A stretch of DNA of 64,000 nucleotides from Methylocystis sp. MJC1 (GCF_026427715.1 NZ_CP107558.1:2021001-2085000), one strand, 5' to 3'. Numbered from the stretch's first letter, positions 50,392-59,690 are shown. Numbers and translations: made by a program. Notes: a model not told the origin generated them from the letters alone.

Positions 50392-52749
50392 ATGGACTTT
50401 TCCCAGCGCTTCACTTTCCTCTTCTCCGCGCCCAATTTCGAGGCAGACGACCTCGAAGGCCTGCGCGTCAATCAGATCATCGCGGCCATCGAGCGCATGG
50501 GCTTTCAGGTCGTGCGGGCGCGGCGGCTGGAGGACGCCGAGATCGTCGTGCAGACGGACGCCGCGATCGGATGCCTTGTGGTCGACTGGGGCAAAAGGGG
50601 CATCGAAGGCAAGACCGCTTCGCTCATCGATCTGATGCGCAAGCGCGGCCTCGATATGCCGATCGTGCTGCTCATCCGCCGCAAGCGCTTCGAGGATATT
50701 CCGGTCGAGGTGCTCGACTTCATCGACGGCTATGTGTTCCTGGCGGAGGAGACGCCGGAGTTCATCGCCAAGAACCTCGTTTCGCGCCTCAAGCAATATG
50801 CCGACACGCTGAAGACGCCTTTCTTCGGCGCCATTGTCGATTACGCCGAAGAAGGCAATCAGCTCTGGACCTGCCCCGGCCATAATGGCGGCATTTTCTA
50901 TAGCCGCAGCCCGATCGGCCGCATCTTCATGGAGCATCTCGGCGAAGCCGTCTTCCGCGACGATCTGGACAATTCCGTTGTCGAACTCGGCGACCTCCTC
51001 ACCCACGAAGGCCCGGCGCTCAAAGCGCAGAAGGCGGCAGCCGAAATCTTCGGGGCGGAAAAGACCTATTTCGTGCTCAACGGCACGTCCACGTCGAACA
51101 AGGTCGTCCTCACCAATCTCGTGGCCGAAGGCGATCTCGTGCTCTTCGACCGCAACAATCACAAGGCCGCGCATCATGGCGCGTTGCTCTTGAGCGGCGG
51201 CGTGCCGATCTTTCTGCCGACGACGCGCAACGCCCTCGGCCTGATCGGCCCGATCGACCACAAAGCCTTCGACGAAGAGACGCTGCGCGCGCGCATTCGC
51301 GACAATCCGCTGGTCAAGGAAAAGGACGCCTGGCGCAAGGAGCGGCCCTTCCGCGTCGCGGTGATCGAGCAATGCACCTATGACGGCACCATCTACGACG
51401 CCGAATGGATCGTGAAGAAGATCGGCCATTTGTGCGACTATATCCTGTTCGACGAGGCCTGGGCGGGCTTCATGAAATTCCACCCGCTCTACGAGCGGCG
51501 CTTCGCCATGGGGCTCAAAAATCTCACCGAGGCCTCGCCCGGCATCGTCGCCACCCAATCGACGCATAAGCAGCTCGCGAGCTTTTCGCAGGCGTCGCAG
51601 ATCCATGTGCGCGATCGGCATATCAAGGGGCAGAGGCGCCGGGTCGAGCACAAGCGCTTCAACGAAGGCTTCATGCAGCACGCCTCGACCTCGCCTTTCT
51701 ATCCGCTGTTCGCTTCGCTCGACGTCGGTGCGCAGATGATGAAAGGCCGTTCCGGCGAAGTTCTGTGGGACGACACAGTGCGTCTCGGCATCGAGCTGCG
51801 CAAGAAGCTGCGCGCCGTGCGGCGCGAATTCGAGGACAAGGAGAAGGATCCGGCGCGGCGCTGGTTCTTCGATCCTTTCGTTCCCGATAAGGTCTCGATC
51901 CCCGACGCCGCGCGCGAAACCGGCGCGCATCAAGTCGGCTGGGAAATGGTCTCCACCGAACAACTCTCGCGCAACGCCGCCTTTTGGGAGCTTGCGCCGG
52001 GCGCGGGCTGGCATGGTTTCCAGGACATGGCGCCGGGCTTTGCAATCACTGACCCTTGCAAGCTCACCTTGCTCACGCCGGGCTTCGACCGCAGCACGGG
52101 CGCCTATGAGGATCACGGCGTCCCCGCCCCGATCGTCGCGCAATATTTGCGCGAGAACCGCATCGTGCCGGAGAAGAACGATCTCAACTCACTCCTCTTC
52201 CTGCTGACGCCGGGCGTCGAATCCAGCAAGGCGGGCACGCTCGTTTCGGCGCTCGTCGCCTTCAAACGGCTGCACGACGACAACGCGCTTCTACAGGACG
52301 TCATTCCCGAGTTCGTGGCGCGGCGGCCGGGCCGCTACAAAGGCGTGCGGCTGCGCGATCTCTGCGGCGATATGCATCGCTTCTTCAAGGAAGCCGGCGT
52401 CAGCGCTTTGCAGCGTGCGCAATTTGCGCACGAGCATTTGCCCGACATGGCGATGACGCCGCGCGAGGCCTATCTGCATCTCGTGCGCAACAAGGTCGAT
52501 TATCTGACGCTCGATGAAATTGAAGGGCGCATTGCGACGACGCTCTGGGTCGTCTATCCGCCGGGTATCGCCACCATCGTTCCCGGCGAGCGGCTCGACG
52601 AAAAAGCGCGGCCCATGTTGCACTATCTGAAAATGTTCGAACGCAGCGCCAATCAGTTCCCGGGTTTCGACTATGAAATTCAGGGGCTCTATAAGGAGAC
52701 CGACGCACAAGGCCGGCTGCGCCTCTACACTTATGTCGTGAGCGAATGA
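50392..52749 (+). CDS. Orn/Lys/Arg decarboxylase, large biodegradative type
   Basis: A 785-residue fold-type I PLP decarboxylase. The N-terminal wing domain (about 1-130) is receiver-like. The PLP core has VLNGTSTSNKVVLTN and the Schiff-base Lys in QSTHKQLASFSQ, with ILFDEAWAGF before it. The C-terminal domain has PGERLDEKA. It would convert arginine, lysine or ornithine into agmatine, cadaverine or putrescine. Which one cannot be read from sequence by eye. The GNAT start overlaps its stop (ATGA). Confidence 0.9.
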   Translation: MDFSQRFTFLFSAPNFEADDLEGLRVNQIIAAIERMGFQVVRARRLEDAEIVVQTDAAIGCLVVDWGKRGIEGKTASLIDLMRKRGLDMPIVLLIRRKRFEDIPVEVLDFIDGYVFLAEETPEFIAKNLVSRLKQYADTLKTPFFGAIVDYAEEGNQLWTCPGHNGGIFYSRSPIGRIFMEHLGEAVFRDDLDNSVVELGDLLTHEGPALKAQKAAAEIFGAEKTYFVLNGTSTSNKVVLTNLVAEGDLVLFDRNNHKAAHHGALLLSGGVPIFLPTTRNALGLIGPIDHKAFDEETLRARIRDNPLVKEKDAWRKERPFRVAVIEQCTYDGTIYDAEWIVKKIGHLCDYILFDEAWAGFMKFHPLYERRFAMGLKNLTEASPGIVATQSTHKQLASFSQASQIHVRDRHIKGQRRRVEHKRFNEGFMQHASTSPFYPLFASLDVGAQMMKGRSGEVLWDDTVRLGIELRKKLRAVRREFEDKEKDPARRWFFDPFVPDKVSIPDAARETGAHQVGWEMVSTEQLSRNAAFWELAPGAGWHGFQDMAPGFAITDPCKLTLLTPGFDRSTGAYEDHGVPAPIVAQYLRENRIVPEKNDLNSLLFLLTPGVESSKAGTLVSALVAFKRLHDDNALLQDVIPEFVARRPGRYKGVRLRDLCGDMHRFFKEAGVSALQRAQFAHEHLPDMAMTPREAYLHLVRNKVDYLTLDEIEGRIATTLWVVYPPGIATIVPGERLDEKARPMLHYLKMFERSANQFPGFDYEIQGLYKETDAQGRLRLYTYVVSE

Positions 52750-53330
52750 CCCTGGAGTCAGAGAGAACCGCCATTGCGGAAGCCGGGCGTTCCGCGATCG
52801 TCGTGAGACCCTCGCGCGACGACGACGTCGACGCGATGCTCGCGATCTATCTGCATCATATCCGCAAGGGGCTCGATCCGTCCGATGCGCCGCTTTACGA
52901 GACGCCGCAGAAAGACGACCTCAAGCGGCGTCGGAAGAATATGGGCAAGCACCGCCTGCCCCATCTTGTCGCGGAGCTGGACGGGGCCGTGATCGGCTAC
53001 GCCTATGCCGTCCCGTTTCGGAAGCGGCCGGCCTATCGCTATGTCGTCAAGCACTCGATCTATGTCGATCCGAGCCATTTGCATCGGGGCGTTGGTCGCC
53101 TTTTGCTGCCGGCGCTGATCGACGCCTGCGCGGCGGCGGGCTACCGCCAGCTGATCGGCTATATCGACGCGGCGAACGAGGCCTCGCTGAGGCTCCACAA
53201 GGCCTGCGGCTTCGTGCAGGCGGGCTATCTCTCGTCGGTCGGCTTCAAATATGGCCGTTGGACGGACTCGGTGATCATGCAGCGCTCGCTCGGCCCCGGC
53301 GCGTCTTTGCCGCCAGGGGTACAGCGTTAG
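52746..53330 (+). CDS. GNAT N-acetyltransferase coupled to the decarboxylase
   Basis: A 194-residue GNAT. The core has HSIYVDPSHLHRGVGRLLL (acetyl-CoA loop RGVGRLL), LIGYIDAANEASLRLHKACGF and FVQAGYLSSVGFKYGRW. The layout resembles phosphinothricin-type acetyltransferases, with an extra N-terminal insert. Translational coupling to an amino-acid decarboxylase suggests that it may acetylate the amine product, but that is inference. Confidence 0.88.
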   Translation: MTLESERTAIAEAGRSAIVVRPSRDDDVDAMLAIYLHHIRKGLDPSDAPLYETPQKDDLKRRRKNMGKHRLPHLVAELDGAVIGYAYAVPFRKRPAYRYVVKHSIYVDPSHLHRGVGRLLLPALIDACAAAGYRQLIGYIDAANEASLRLHKACGFVQAGYLSSVGFKYGRWTDSVIMQRSLGPGASLPPGVQR

Positions 53331-53599
53331 CTCGGCTCGACAGGATTATCGCTGGAGTCACGCTCAGCGGCCGCGTCGCTACGCGGCTGGCGGAGCGGCG
53401 CATGGTCGCGATGTTGTCTTGCTTCGCGCACGATCGGCTTACGGTCAGCGTGCTCCTCGAGCGCGCTCTGTCCAACCAGAAAGTCGAGCCGACAAATAAA
53501 GATAAGATCGAGCATGCGCCTCTCCGCGTCCCCGCCATAAACGCAGAGACAGGCGCTCATTTCCACTTGGGGGAAGTGCTTAGAGCGCTTTCCGCCCGC

Positions 53600-54457
53600 T
53601 CAAGCGGGCTCGTCGGACCAGCGTAGAGAGCGGAACGCGCGCGCAATCGCCTCGGCGCGCGCCATCGTTTGGTCGTCAGCGGCGTTGTCGACTTCAGCGC
53701 AGGCTTCGAACGCGATGTCGAGCAGGGCCGACTTTTGATAGGACTGGCCCGAACGGCCCGGATGGGCGCAGAAGTCGCAAGCGCAGACGGTCATGAGCTG
53801 GTGGAACTGCTCCGATGTGCTAAAGGCCCCCAGGCGTTCGAGCATCGCCGCGACGGGCCCGGCGCGCATTTTCGATACGCGATGCACGCGCTCGCATTCG
53901 GCCAGCGCCAGAAGCGCCAGCTCCTTGCAGTCCTCAGGCGCCTCGAAGCGCGCACAGAGCGCCTCGACGCGCGGGCGCCCTCGCTCGATATGCTTGTAAT
54001 GGACCGGAAGATGCTCGCGCGGGGAATCGGACTTGCCGATATTCATCACGAGCAGCGCGAAACGCACCGGCAATGGCGCATTCCTGAGGGCCGCCTCATC
54101 GAGCGCCTGCAACATATGCTCGCCGAGATCGACCTGAGCCGGCTCGTCCGAAAGCTGCGGGACGCCAAAAATCGCGGCGACCTCCGGCAAGACCTGAAAA
54201 AGGGCGCCGCACTCGCGCAGAGCCCCGAACATTTTGGAAGGCGCCGGGCACATTATCCCGCGAACCAGCTCCGGCCATATTTCGGACGGCTCGGCGCCAC
54301 CCAAAGCGCCGGCCTCGACCTGAGCGGACATGAGCCCCAGCGCTTCGTCATCCGGGTCGGTCTGCGATTCTGCAAAGAGCGTCGCCATGCGCAAGACGCC
54401 CAGCCCCGGATGGGTCTGGATGAAATCAGCTGAATTCGGAGTGGATCTGGAATCCAT
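53600..54457 (-). CDS. Stand-alone C-terminal domain of CCA tRNA nucleotidyltransferase, HD motif lost
   Basis: A 285-residue protein that matches only the C-terminal half of bacterial Cca: IWPELVRGIMCPAPSKMFGALRECGALFQVLPE in short pieces, then FGVPQ and ALCARFEAPEDCKELALLAL. The nucleotidyltransferase head is missing. Cca has HDLGK in the phosphohydrolase site; here it is MNIGK, and HHGHEERG is HYKHIERG. Metal-dependent phosphohydrolase activity is therefore unlikely. It may be a tRNA- or RNA-binding protein. ATG 54457 is the chosen start. Confidence 0.8.
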   Translation of the reverse strand: MDSRSTPNSADFIQTHPGLGVLRMATLFAESQTDPDDEALGLMSAQVEAGALGGAEPSEIWPELVRGIMCPAPSKMFGALRECGALFQVLPEVAAIFGVPQLSDEPAQVDLGEHMLQALDEAALRNAPLPVRFALLVMNIGKSDSPREHLPVHYKHIERGRPRVEALCARFEAPEDCKELALLALAECERVHRVSKMRAGPVAAMLERLGAFSTSEQFHQLMTVCACDFCAHPGRSGQSYQKSALLDIAFEACAEVDNAADDQTMARAEAIARAFRSLRWSDEPA

Positions 54458-54561
54458 CGGAAGGCGGCCCTTTTCCCCCGCAAGCGTCCACGCGACCGCA
54501 AAGCGCGCGAACTGGAGGTTCCCTAGCAAACGCCTTGCCGCTCGCAATTTGCTGCGGCAGC

Positions 54562-54600
54562 GACCCCCGGCGCAAAACTGGCGAGCTTGCGCCGGGGGTC
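54562..54600. terminator. Strong GC hairpin
   Basis: Perfect 14-base arms, GACCCCCGGCGCAA and TTGCGCCGGGGGTC, around an 11-base loop. It lies in the 290-base gap between two minus-strand genes, after the exported-protein gene and before the Cca-like gene. There is no T run on the minus strand, so termination is plausible but unproven. I see no gene in the rest of the gap. Confidence 0.55.
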
Positions 54601-54747
54601 TTCAGTCTCTCCGCCGCTATCGTGGACACTGGGGGGTGCACGGCGTCGAGACCGTCAAATCTTAAGCGGCGCGCTTGTCCCGCTCGTGGCTCCAATGTTG
54701 CTCGCTCATGTCCGAAAGGCGCCAACAGCGCGGCCTCGCCCGGTCAC

Positions 54748-55125
54748 TTACCTGCAATAATGTGAGGGGCGGACCCGCTGATAGCGCACCAGCTCGCCGC
54801 CTGGGCTGGCGTTGACCTCGCTCGCGACGCATCGACGGCCGACGCGTGCGAAGGGCGTCGTATAGCCCCACGGATATTCCGCCTCGCTGATCGGATAGCC
54901 CGCAATGGGGTCGAAATCCCAGGGCGCGGAAAGCCCCCAGTCCCGCACGGCTGGCGCGCGCGACCAGTCCTCCCGGTTCCAACCCTCCTGCAGCCAGGAC
55001 CCGAGAAAAGTCGGGCCATGGGCGCGCAGGACACGGCCGCGAAAGCCGGCGTCGGCTCCAGAGGCGGCTAAAAGAGGAAACGCAGCCGACACGAGATAGA
55101 CGGCCAAGGACGTGAGAAAGCGCAT
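54748..55125 (-). CDS. Exported hypothetical protein, 125 aa
   Basis: Signal peptide at about 1-26 (ending ADA). The mature part is aromatic-rich (FLGSWLQEGWNREDW, APWDFDPIAGYP, YPWGYTTPFARV) and holds two Cys (RRCVASE and SHYCR near the end) that may form a disulfide. GGAGG lies 6 bases before the ATG at 55125. I do not recognise a family. Confidence 0.72.
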   Translation of the reverse strand: MRFLTSLAVYLVSAAFPLLAASGADAGFRGRVLRAHGPTFLGSWLQEGWNREDWSRAPAVRDWGLSAPWDFDPIAGYPISEAEYPWGYTTPFARVGRRCVASEVNASPGGELVRYQRVRPSHYCR

Positions 55126-55227
55126 GGGAACCTCCGCACTGACGGCGATCATATCAGCGCTCCCGACGCGGGGTGAGATGCGCGCTGGGTTTTGCGCGAA
55201 CATCACTAATGGGGGCGCGCTTGATCG

Positions 55228-56085
55228 CTAATGCCGATGGTGATGCGGCGCGAGCTGCGAGGACGCGGCGCGCAAAGAGAGACCGCCTCCTTCGATCCAT
55301 TTTTGCGTCGAAAGAGTCGCACGGGTCATCAGCCGTTCTGACTGCGAGAAATCGTAAGGAGAAACGTCGAGCGGGCAGAGCGCGGGCGCCATGTGCAGCT
55401 CCACGGTCTCCGACAGACGTTCGATGTCCCGGCTCAATTGCCAGGCAATCAGCAGGGTGATGGCGTGGAGCGCCCGCGCGACCGCGCCCGACGGCGGTCC
55501 TTGGAGATCGCAGGCATAGCCGGTGGGCAGGATGAAGATCCTTGTCGCGCCAAGCGACGCGGCGGCGAGGAGCGGCGTGTTGGCGGCGACCGCGCCATCC
55601 ATCAGAGGCGCGCCATCGATCTCGACCGTCGGGTAAACGCCGGGGACCGCCGCGCTCGCCATGATGGCCTCGACAGCCTCGCCCCGCGACAAGGGAACAG
55701 CGACCCCTTGCATGTCTGTCGCCACGAGGCACACGGGCAGCTTGGCTTCCTCCAGGAAGCGGTACGGTAACGCTTTCTCGATAAGCCGCCGCAGCGGAGA
55801 AGGATCGACCAGGGAGTCGCGCCGCTTGATGACGGACAACGCCATCCCCAGTGTGAATGGGAAGATGTCCCTGCGCCGCACCGACGCCCAGATTTTGGCA
55901 AGAGACTCGACGCCCTCCGCATCCGGATAGGCGGCAAAGTAACAGGCGTTCAGGGCGCCGACCGATGAGCCGACAACCAGATCCGGAAAGACCCCGGCCG
56001 CGAGCAGCGCTCTGAGCATGCCGACCTGGATGCAACCGAGACTGCCGCCGCCGGCCAGGACAAAAGCCGTTTTCTCTTCGCTCAT
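55228..56085 (-). CDS. Patatin-like phospholipase
   Basis: A 285-residue RssA-like patatin. The oxyanion loop is GGGSLG, the nucleophile is Ser in VVGSSVGALN (GxSxG), and the catalytic Asp is in LMDGAVAANTP (DGA). These give a complete Ser-Asp dyad for lipid acyl hydrolysis. It ends in APHHHRH. The ATG at 56085 is preferred to a GTG 9 bases upstream. Confidence 0.92.
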   Translation of the reverse strand: MSEEKTAFVLAGGGSLGCIQVGMLRALLAAGVFPDLVVGSSVGALNACYFAAYPDAEGVESLAKIWASVRRRDIFPFTLGMALSVIKRRDSLVDPSPLRRLIEKALPYRFLEEAKLPVCLVATDMQGVAVPLSRGEAVEAIMASAAVPGVYPTVEIDGAPLMDGAVAANTPLLAAASLGATRIFILPTGYACDLQGPPSGAVARALHAITLLIAWQLSRDIERLSETVELHMAPALCPLDVSPYDFSQSERLMTRATLSTQKWIEGGGLSLRAASSQLAPHHHRH

Positions 56086-56123
56086 GAGTTCCACGCGCCA
56101 AGCGGAAGGGAGTTAGCGCGCCT

Positions 56124-56612
56124 CTAGCTCAATTCCATATCCGCCAGTGCGATGAAGATCATCGCCAGGCCAAAGCTGCCGATGAAACGAAACGCCGGCT
56201 CCTGCATGTTGTAAACGCCGGCGCGCCACATCTGGAACCATTCGCCAATCGCCATGAATCCGAAGAAATAGAGCAGGAAACCAACGCAAAGGCCGGCAAG
56301 CACCAGGCCTTTAGCGCTGTTGAAAGCCGCCGCCCGCCCTGCCCGCGCCTTCCAGAGTATCCATGCGCCGTAGAGCGTGAGCCCCGCGGAAACAAATTCG
56401 GTCGCGATAATCAAAAGATAGCTGAGGTGGTGCAGCGCCGGGCTCGAGATCGCGCGCCATTTGAGAGGGCTCGATGGGACCATATCCATTGACAAGATAT
56501 GCTCCACGACCTCGAAATTCGGGCCGTAGTCGAAGAGATTGTCGAAAGCGACGAGAAGGATCAGGACGCCAGCCGAAAAGGCAATCGCGATCTTCGCCAG
56601 CCTGACGATCAT
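56124..56612 (-). CDS. DUF2165 membrane protein
   Basis: A 162-residue protein with four hydrophobic segments; family-like parts are LLVAFDNLFDYGPNFEFV-type spacing (here LLVAFDNLFDYGPNFEVV) and GEWFQMWRAG. The function is unknown. The start overlaps the stop of the upstream acyltransferase-like gene by 4 bases, making it the last of a three-gene operon (cupin, GNAT-like, DUF2165). Confidence 0.88.
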   Translation of the reverse strand: MIVRLAKIAIAFSAGVLILLVAFDNLFDYGPNFEVVEHILSMDMVPSSPLKWRAISSPALHHLSYLLIIATEFVSAGLTLYGAWILWKARAGRAAAFNSAKGLVLAGLCVGFLLYFFGFMAIGEWFQMWRAGVYNMQEPAFRFIGSFGLAMIFIALADMELS

Positions 56613-57733
56613 GTCGCCGTCTCCTTTGCCCTCGACACCGGCAATCTAGCGCCATGGCGCCGGAATGAGAATGCGCTCTTCAACCCGGCGCACATCGGTC
56701 CGGCGGCGTGAATTACGCGCTTGGCGAAGGGCCGCATCTGGGCGAGCGCGAAAGCCGCCGCAAAGCCTTTCAACGTCCTTGCAACGAAACGCGCCTCGAT
56801 CGTCGTCTCGCCTGTGGCCCAGGCGAGCTTATAGCTGTCGGCGGGCAATAGCATGTCATAGGCTGCAAGCCCCTCCTCAGCGCAACGCGCGATAAGGCGG
56901 CCCGTAAGCGCCTGCCCCGGCGATCCTTCCGCGAAGCGCTCATCGAAACAACCCAAGAAGGAACGATAGGCGCGCCCGCCGACAAATCCGAGATCCATCG
57001 CGCAAGTCTCGCCGCCGACCAGCAGCACATTGACCTGCAGAAAGCCGTCCCGCGCCAGCGCGGCAATGAAATCCTCCGCAAACGGGTTCGAAAGGCCGGC
57101 GCTATAGGCGCCCCTGGCGGCGAGCCAGCTACGCTTGAGCATGAGCGCATGGCGCGCGAGACTCTCCCTCTTCGCAGGCGTCTCGGCCTGGGCGAGCGCA
57201 AGCGGCCCACGGGCTACAAGGCGCTTCACGCGACGCTCGACGCTCTTATGGCGGCGCGCCGCCGCGAGACGCAGATCGACATAAGGCGCCGAAAACGGTT
57301 CGCCCGCTCTGGTTCCGTCCGCCATGACGGCGCCGGCCCGCAACCGCGTGAGGGCGAAGAGATCGACGTCGCGCCAGCGCCTCATCTCGGCTTCCACGAG
57401 CTTACGCCAATGCGTCCGACCCGCCTCGGCGCGCGCCAGCGCGTCGCCATATTGGGTCATGGGTTCGCCGACCCAGCGCGCAATGGAAACGCCGAAGCGC
57501 GTTTCGATCTGCAGCGGCAGCAGCATCACGAGCCGCCCATCCTCGCGCAGGCACAGGACGCGCGGCCGAATGCTTTGTCCCGCGACAGCGAGCCAGCTGC
57601 GGCACCAGATGAAGCTTTGAAAGCCCGTGGCCTCGGGCGTGGCGTTCTCGAGCTCCGCCCATTCGGCGGCGAGCGCATCGATGGCGTCGAGGGTCTCGGC
57701 GCGCTCAAGGCGATATGGCGAGGCGGCCGACAT
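56609..57733 (-). CDS. BcsL/CelD-type GNAT acetyltransferase
   Basis: A 374-residue protein with the double-GNAT layout of the CelD/BcsL group (BioF2-like acetyltransferase domain). ATGFQSFIWCRSWLAVAG opens the first half. In the second half, VLLVGGETCAMDLGFVGGRAYRSFLGCFDE and PGQALTGRLIARCAEEGL appear in order, followed by DMLLPADSYKLAW. Members act in exopolysaccharide or small-molecule synthesis. It follows the cupin gene by 1 base and overlaps DUF2165. Confidence 0.85.
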   Translation of the reverse strand: MSAASPYRLERAETLDAIDALAAEWAELENATPEATGFQSFIWCRSWLAVAGQSIRPRVLCLREDGRLVMLLPLQIETRFGVSIARWVGEPMTQYGDALARAEAGRTHWRKLVEAEMRRWRDVDLFALTRLRAGAVMADGTRAGEPFSAPYVDLRLAAARRHKSVERRVKRLVARGPLALAQAETPAKRESLARHALMLKRSWLAARGAYSAGLSNPFAEDFIAALARDGFLQVNVLLVGGETCAMDLGFVGGRAYRSFLGCFDERFAEGSPGQALTGRLIARCAEEGLAAYDMLLPADSYKLAWATGETTIEARFVARTLKGFAAAFALAQMRPFAKRVIHAAGPMCAGLKSAFSFRRHGARLPVSRAKETAT

Positions 57734-57734
57734 G

Positions 57735-58679
57735 CTATTTCATCACCTGATAAGGCGCGATGTCGCGAAAGCCCGCCTCCGCAGCAGGGTCGACCCGGAA
57801 GTCGATCATCATGGGCGCAACCGTGCGGCCAATTAGTTTCCGCCAGCCCTTGTGCGCAGCCGCTATGGCGAGCTTGCCCCAAAAGGCCGGGCCGGTCGTC
57901 GCGCGGGAGAGATCGCGGCCGCCAAAGAGCGGCCTCAATAGCCCATTGGCGTAATCGACCGCATAGCCGGCGCGCAGCTCATCCGTCCAATGCTCCGTCG
58001 TGAATGATACATTCACGCAATCCGCGTTGCGGACGCGATGCGGCGCATTGCGGGGCCAGCTCGACCAGTCGCCCGGCAGAAGTTCGAAACTTTCGGCGCC
58101 CGCGTCATATGACGGATCATAGGGAAGATCGGTGTCGAACGCGCGCCGAAGGACGATATTCTCGATCTTGTTCTGCGGCAGATAGGGTGCGCGCGGCGGA
58201 TAGACCCAGACGCGCTTCCGGCCCCTCACCTGCCATAGGCTCTGGCCTGGAACGTCGGCATGCAAAGCGACATTCATGTTCGGAGAGGAAATCAGCACGC
58301 TCATCGAGCGCTTGTAGCTGCGAAAGCCCGGCACGCGCCGCTCGACGTCGCCGAACAGGTCGCTCAGAAAATCGTCGTAGGATTCAAAGGCTTCATGGAC
58401 GCGCTGGAGATGAACCCAAATGTTTCCCCGCGCCACCGCCGCCATCACCTCGCGGCCGGAGAGCCCCGACATATCGCCCTCCCGCCATTTGCGTGGGTCG
58501 GTTTCGTCGCGGGCTATGGTATTGACATGGAATCGGTCGCGGGGCGTCGCTTCAATCAGACGCTCCAGCGCCGCGTCGCAGAACAGCGGGTGGTCGGCCA
58601 GCCTATGCCGCAACAGCATGGGTTTTCGGCCGAACTCTGCGATCTGCTCGGGACGCCATTCTGTAAGAGTTTTGGTCAT
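57735..58679 (-). CDS. Cupin/JmjC-like oxygenase
   Basis: A 314-residue protein with a cupin_8/JmjC-like core. The iron-binding facial triad is visible as H-x-D in VALHADVPGQSLWQVRG and a later His in RNAPHRVRN, after WVYPPRAPYLPQ. It is thus a likely Fe(II)/2-oxoglutarate oxygenase. ATG 58679 was chosen because family similarity begins there. It is the first gene of the cupin-GNAT-DUF2165 operon. The substrate is unknown. Confidence 0.82.
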   Translation of the reverse strand: MTKTLTEWRPEQIAEFGRKPMLLRHRLADHPLFCDAALERLIEATPRDRFHVNTIARDETDPRKWREGDMSGLSGREVMAAVARGNIWVHLQRVHEAFESYDDFLSDLFGDVERRVPGFRSYKRSMSVLISSPNMNVALHADVPGQSLWQVRGRKRVWVYPPRAPYLPQNKIENIVLRRAFDTDLPYDPSYDAGAESFELLPGDWSSWPRNAPHRVRNADCVNVSFTTEHWTDELRAGYAVDYANGLLRPLFGGRDLSRATTGPAFWGKLAIAAAHKGWRKLIGRTVAPMMIDFRVDPAAEAGFRDIAPYQVMK

Positions 58680-58761
58680 CGCAGTGCTTGAGCCCGTGAA
58701 AATTCGCGACAGGCTAGCGCTCGAAATGGAAATAAAAGGTGGATGCGGCAAGGAGTCTCCC

Positions 58762-59466
58762 ATGATCGACCTCTATTACTGGCCTACCCCGAACGGCCAT
58801 AAGATCACGATCTTCCTGGAGGAGACGGGTCTGGCCTATCGCATCAAGCCGGTGGACATCGGCAAGGGCGACCAGTTCAAGCCAGAGTTTTTGGCCATCT
58901 CGCCCAACAATCGCATGCCGGCGATCATCGACCGCACGCCTGCCGACGGCGGGCCCGAGGTCGCATTGTTCGAATCCGGAGCGATCCTTCTCTATCTCGC
59001 CGAGAAGACGGGCCGGTTGCTTCCTGCCGACCTGCGCGGACGCATGCACGCCCTGCAATGGCTGTTCTGGCAGGTTGGCGGGCTCGGCCCGATGGCCGGG
59101 CAAAACCACCATTTCGCCAAATATGCGCCGGCGCGCATCCCCTACGCCATCGAGCGCTACCGCAACGAGACCAATCGCCTCTATGGCGTGCTGGATCGCG
59201 AGCTCGCCAAATCGCCCTATGTCGCCGGCGACTACTCCATCGCCGACATCGCCTGCTATCCCTGGATCGTGCCGCACGCCGACCAGGGCCAGGATTTGGA
59301 CGACTTCCCGCATCTCAAGCGCTGGTTCGAAACGATCAAGGCCCGGCCGGCGGTCGCCCGCGCCTATGCCGCCGGCGCGCCCTATGAGCGCAAAGGCCCC
59401 GATTTTTCCGCGCTCGAGCGGGAAATTCTCTTCGGCCAGACGGCCGAGCGCCCGGATGCGAAATAG
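58762..59466 (+). CDS. Glutathione S-transferase, YfcG/Nu-class type
   Basis: A 234-residue GST. The thioredoxin fold begins YYWPTPNGHKITIFLEE, with the Thr-x-Asn-Gly motif of disulfide-reducing Nu-class enzymes. ISPNNRMPAIID and ALFESGAILLYLAE complete the GSH site. The C-terminal helical domain has YSIADIACYPW. AAGGAG lies 8 bases before the ATG. It is divergent from the cupin gene. Confidence 0.92.
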   Translation: MIDLYYWPTPNGHKITIFLEETGLAYRIKPVDIGKGDQFKPEFLAISPNNRMPAIIDRTPADGGPEVALFESGAILLYLAEKTGRLLPADLRGRMHALQWLFWQVGGLGPMAGQNHHFAKYAPARIPYAIERYRNETNRLYGVLDRELAKSPYVAGDYSIADIACYPWIVPHADQGQDLDDFPHLKRWFETIKARPAVARAYAAGAPYERKGPDFSALEREILFGQTAERPDAK

Positions 59467-59556
59467 GCTATAGGCGGGGCGCCAGGGAAATGGCCGGGCG
59501 CGCAGCTTCCCTCCCCCTCCCCTTTACGGGCTAAGGGAGTCACACATCTCGGGGCC

Positions 59557-59690
59557 GTCATGGCCGGGCTTGTCCCGGCCACCCACGCCCTGGGGCACAG
59601 CCCAACAGGACGCGTTATCGCTATGGATGAATGCCCAGCATTAGCTGTCGCTGCATGGCGTGGATGGCCGGGACAAGCCCGGCCATGACG
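59557..59690. repeat. Long inverted repeat between GST and pyrE
   Basis: Outer arms GTCATGGCCGGGCTTGTCCC and its complement (ending GGCCATGAC) lie 134 bases apart. The outer 20 bases or so pair perfectly. The same core GCCGGGACAAGCCCGGC occurs alone at about 4127-4147 before arfB, so this is a dispersed family. It occupies most of the 326-base gap. I see no gene in it. Confidence 0.75.

Noticed and set aside
50182..52143. Long minus-strand frame opposite the decarboxylase
   Set aside because: The plus-strand gene has clear PLP decarboxylase motifs; the opposite peptide has no recognisable domain and a shadow-like composition.
54662..54706. Fifteen-codon minus-strand frame after the exported-protein gene
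   Set aside because: Too short, without a good ribosome binding site, and not distinguishable from chance.
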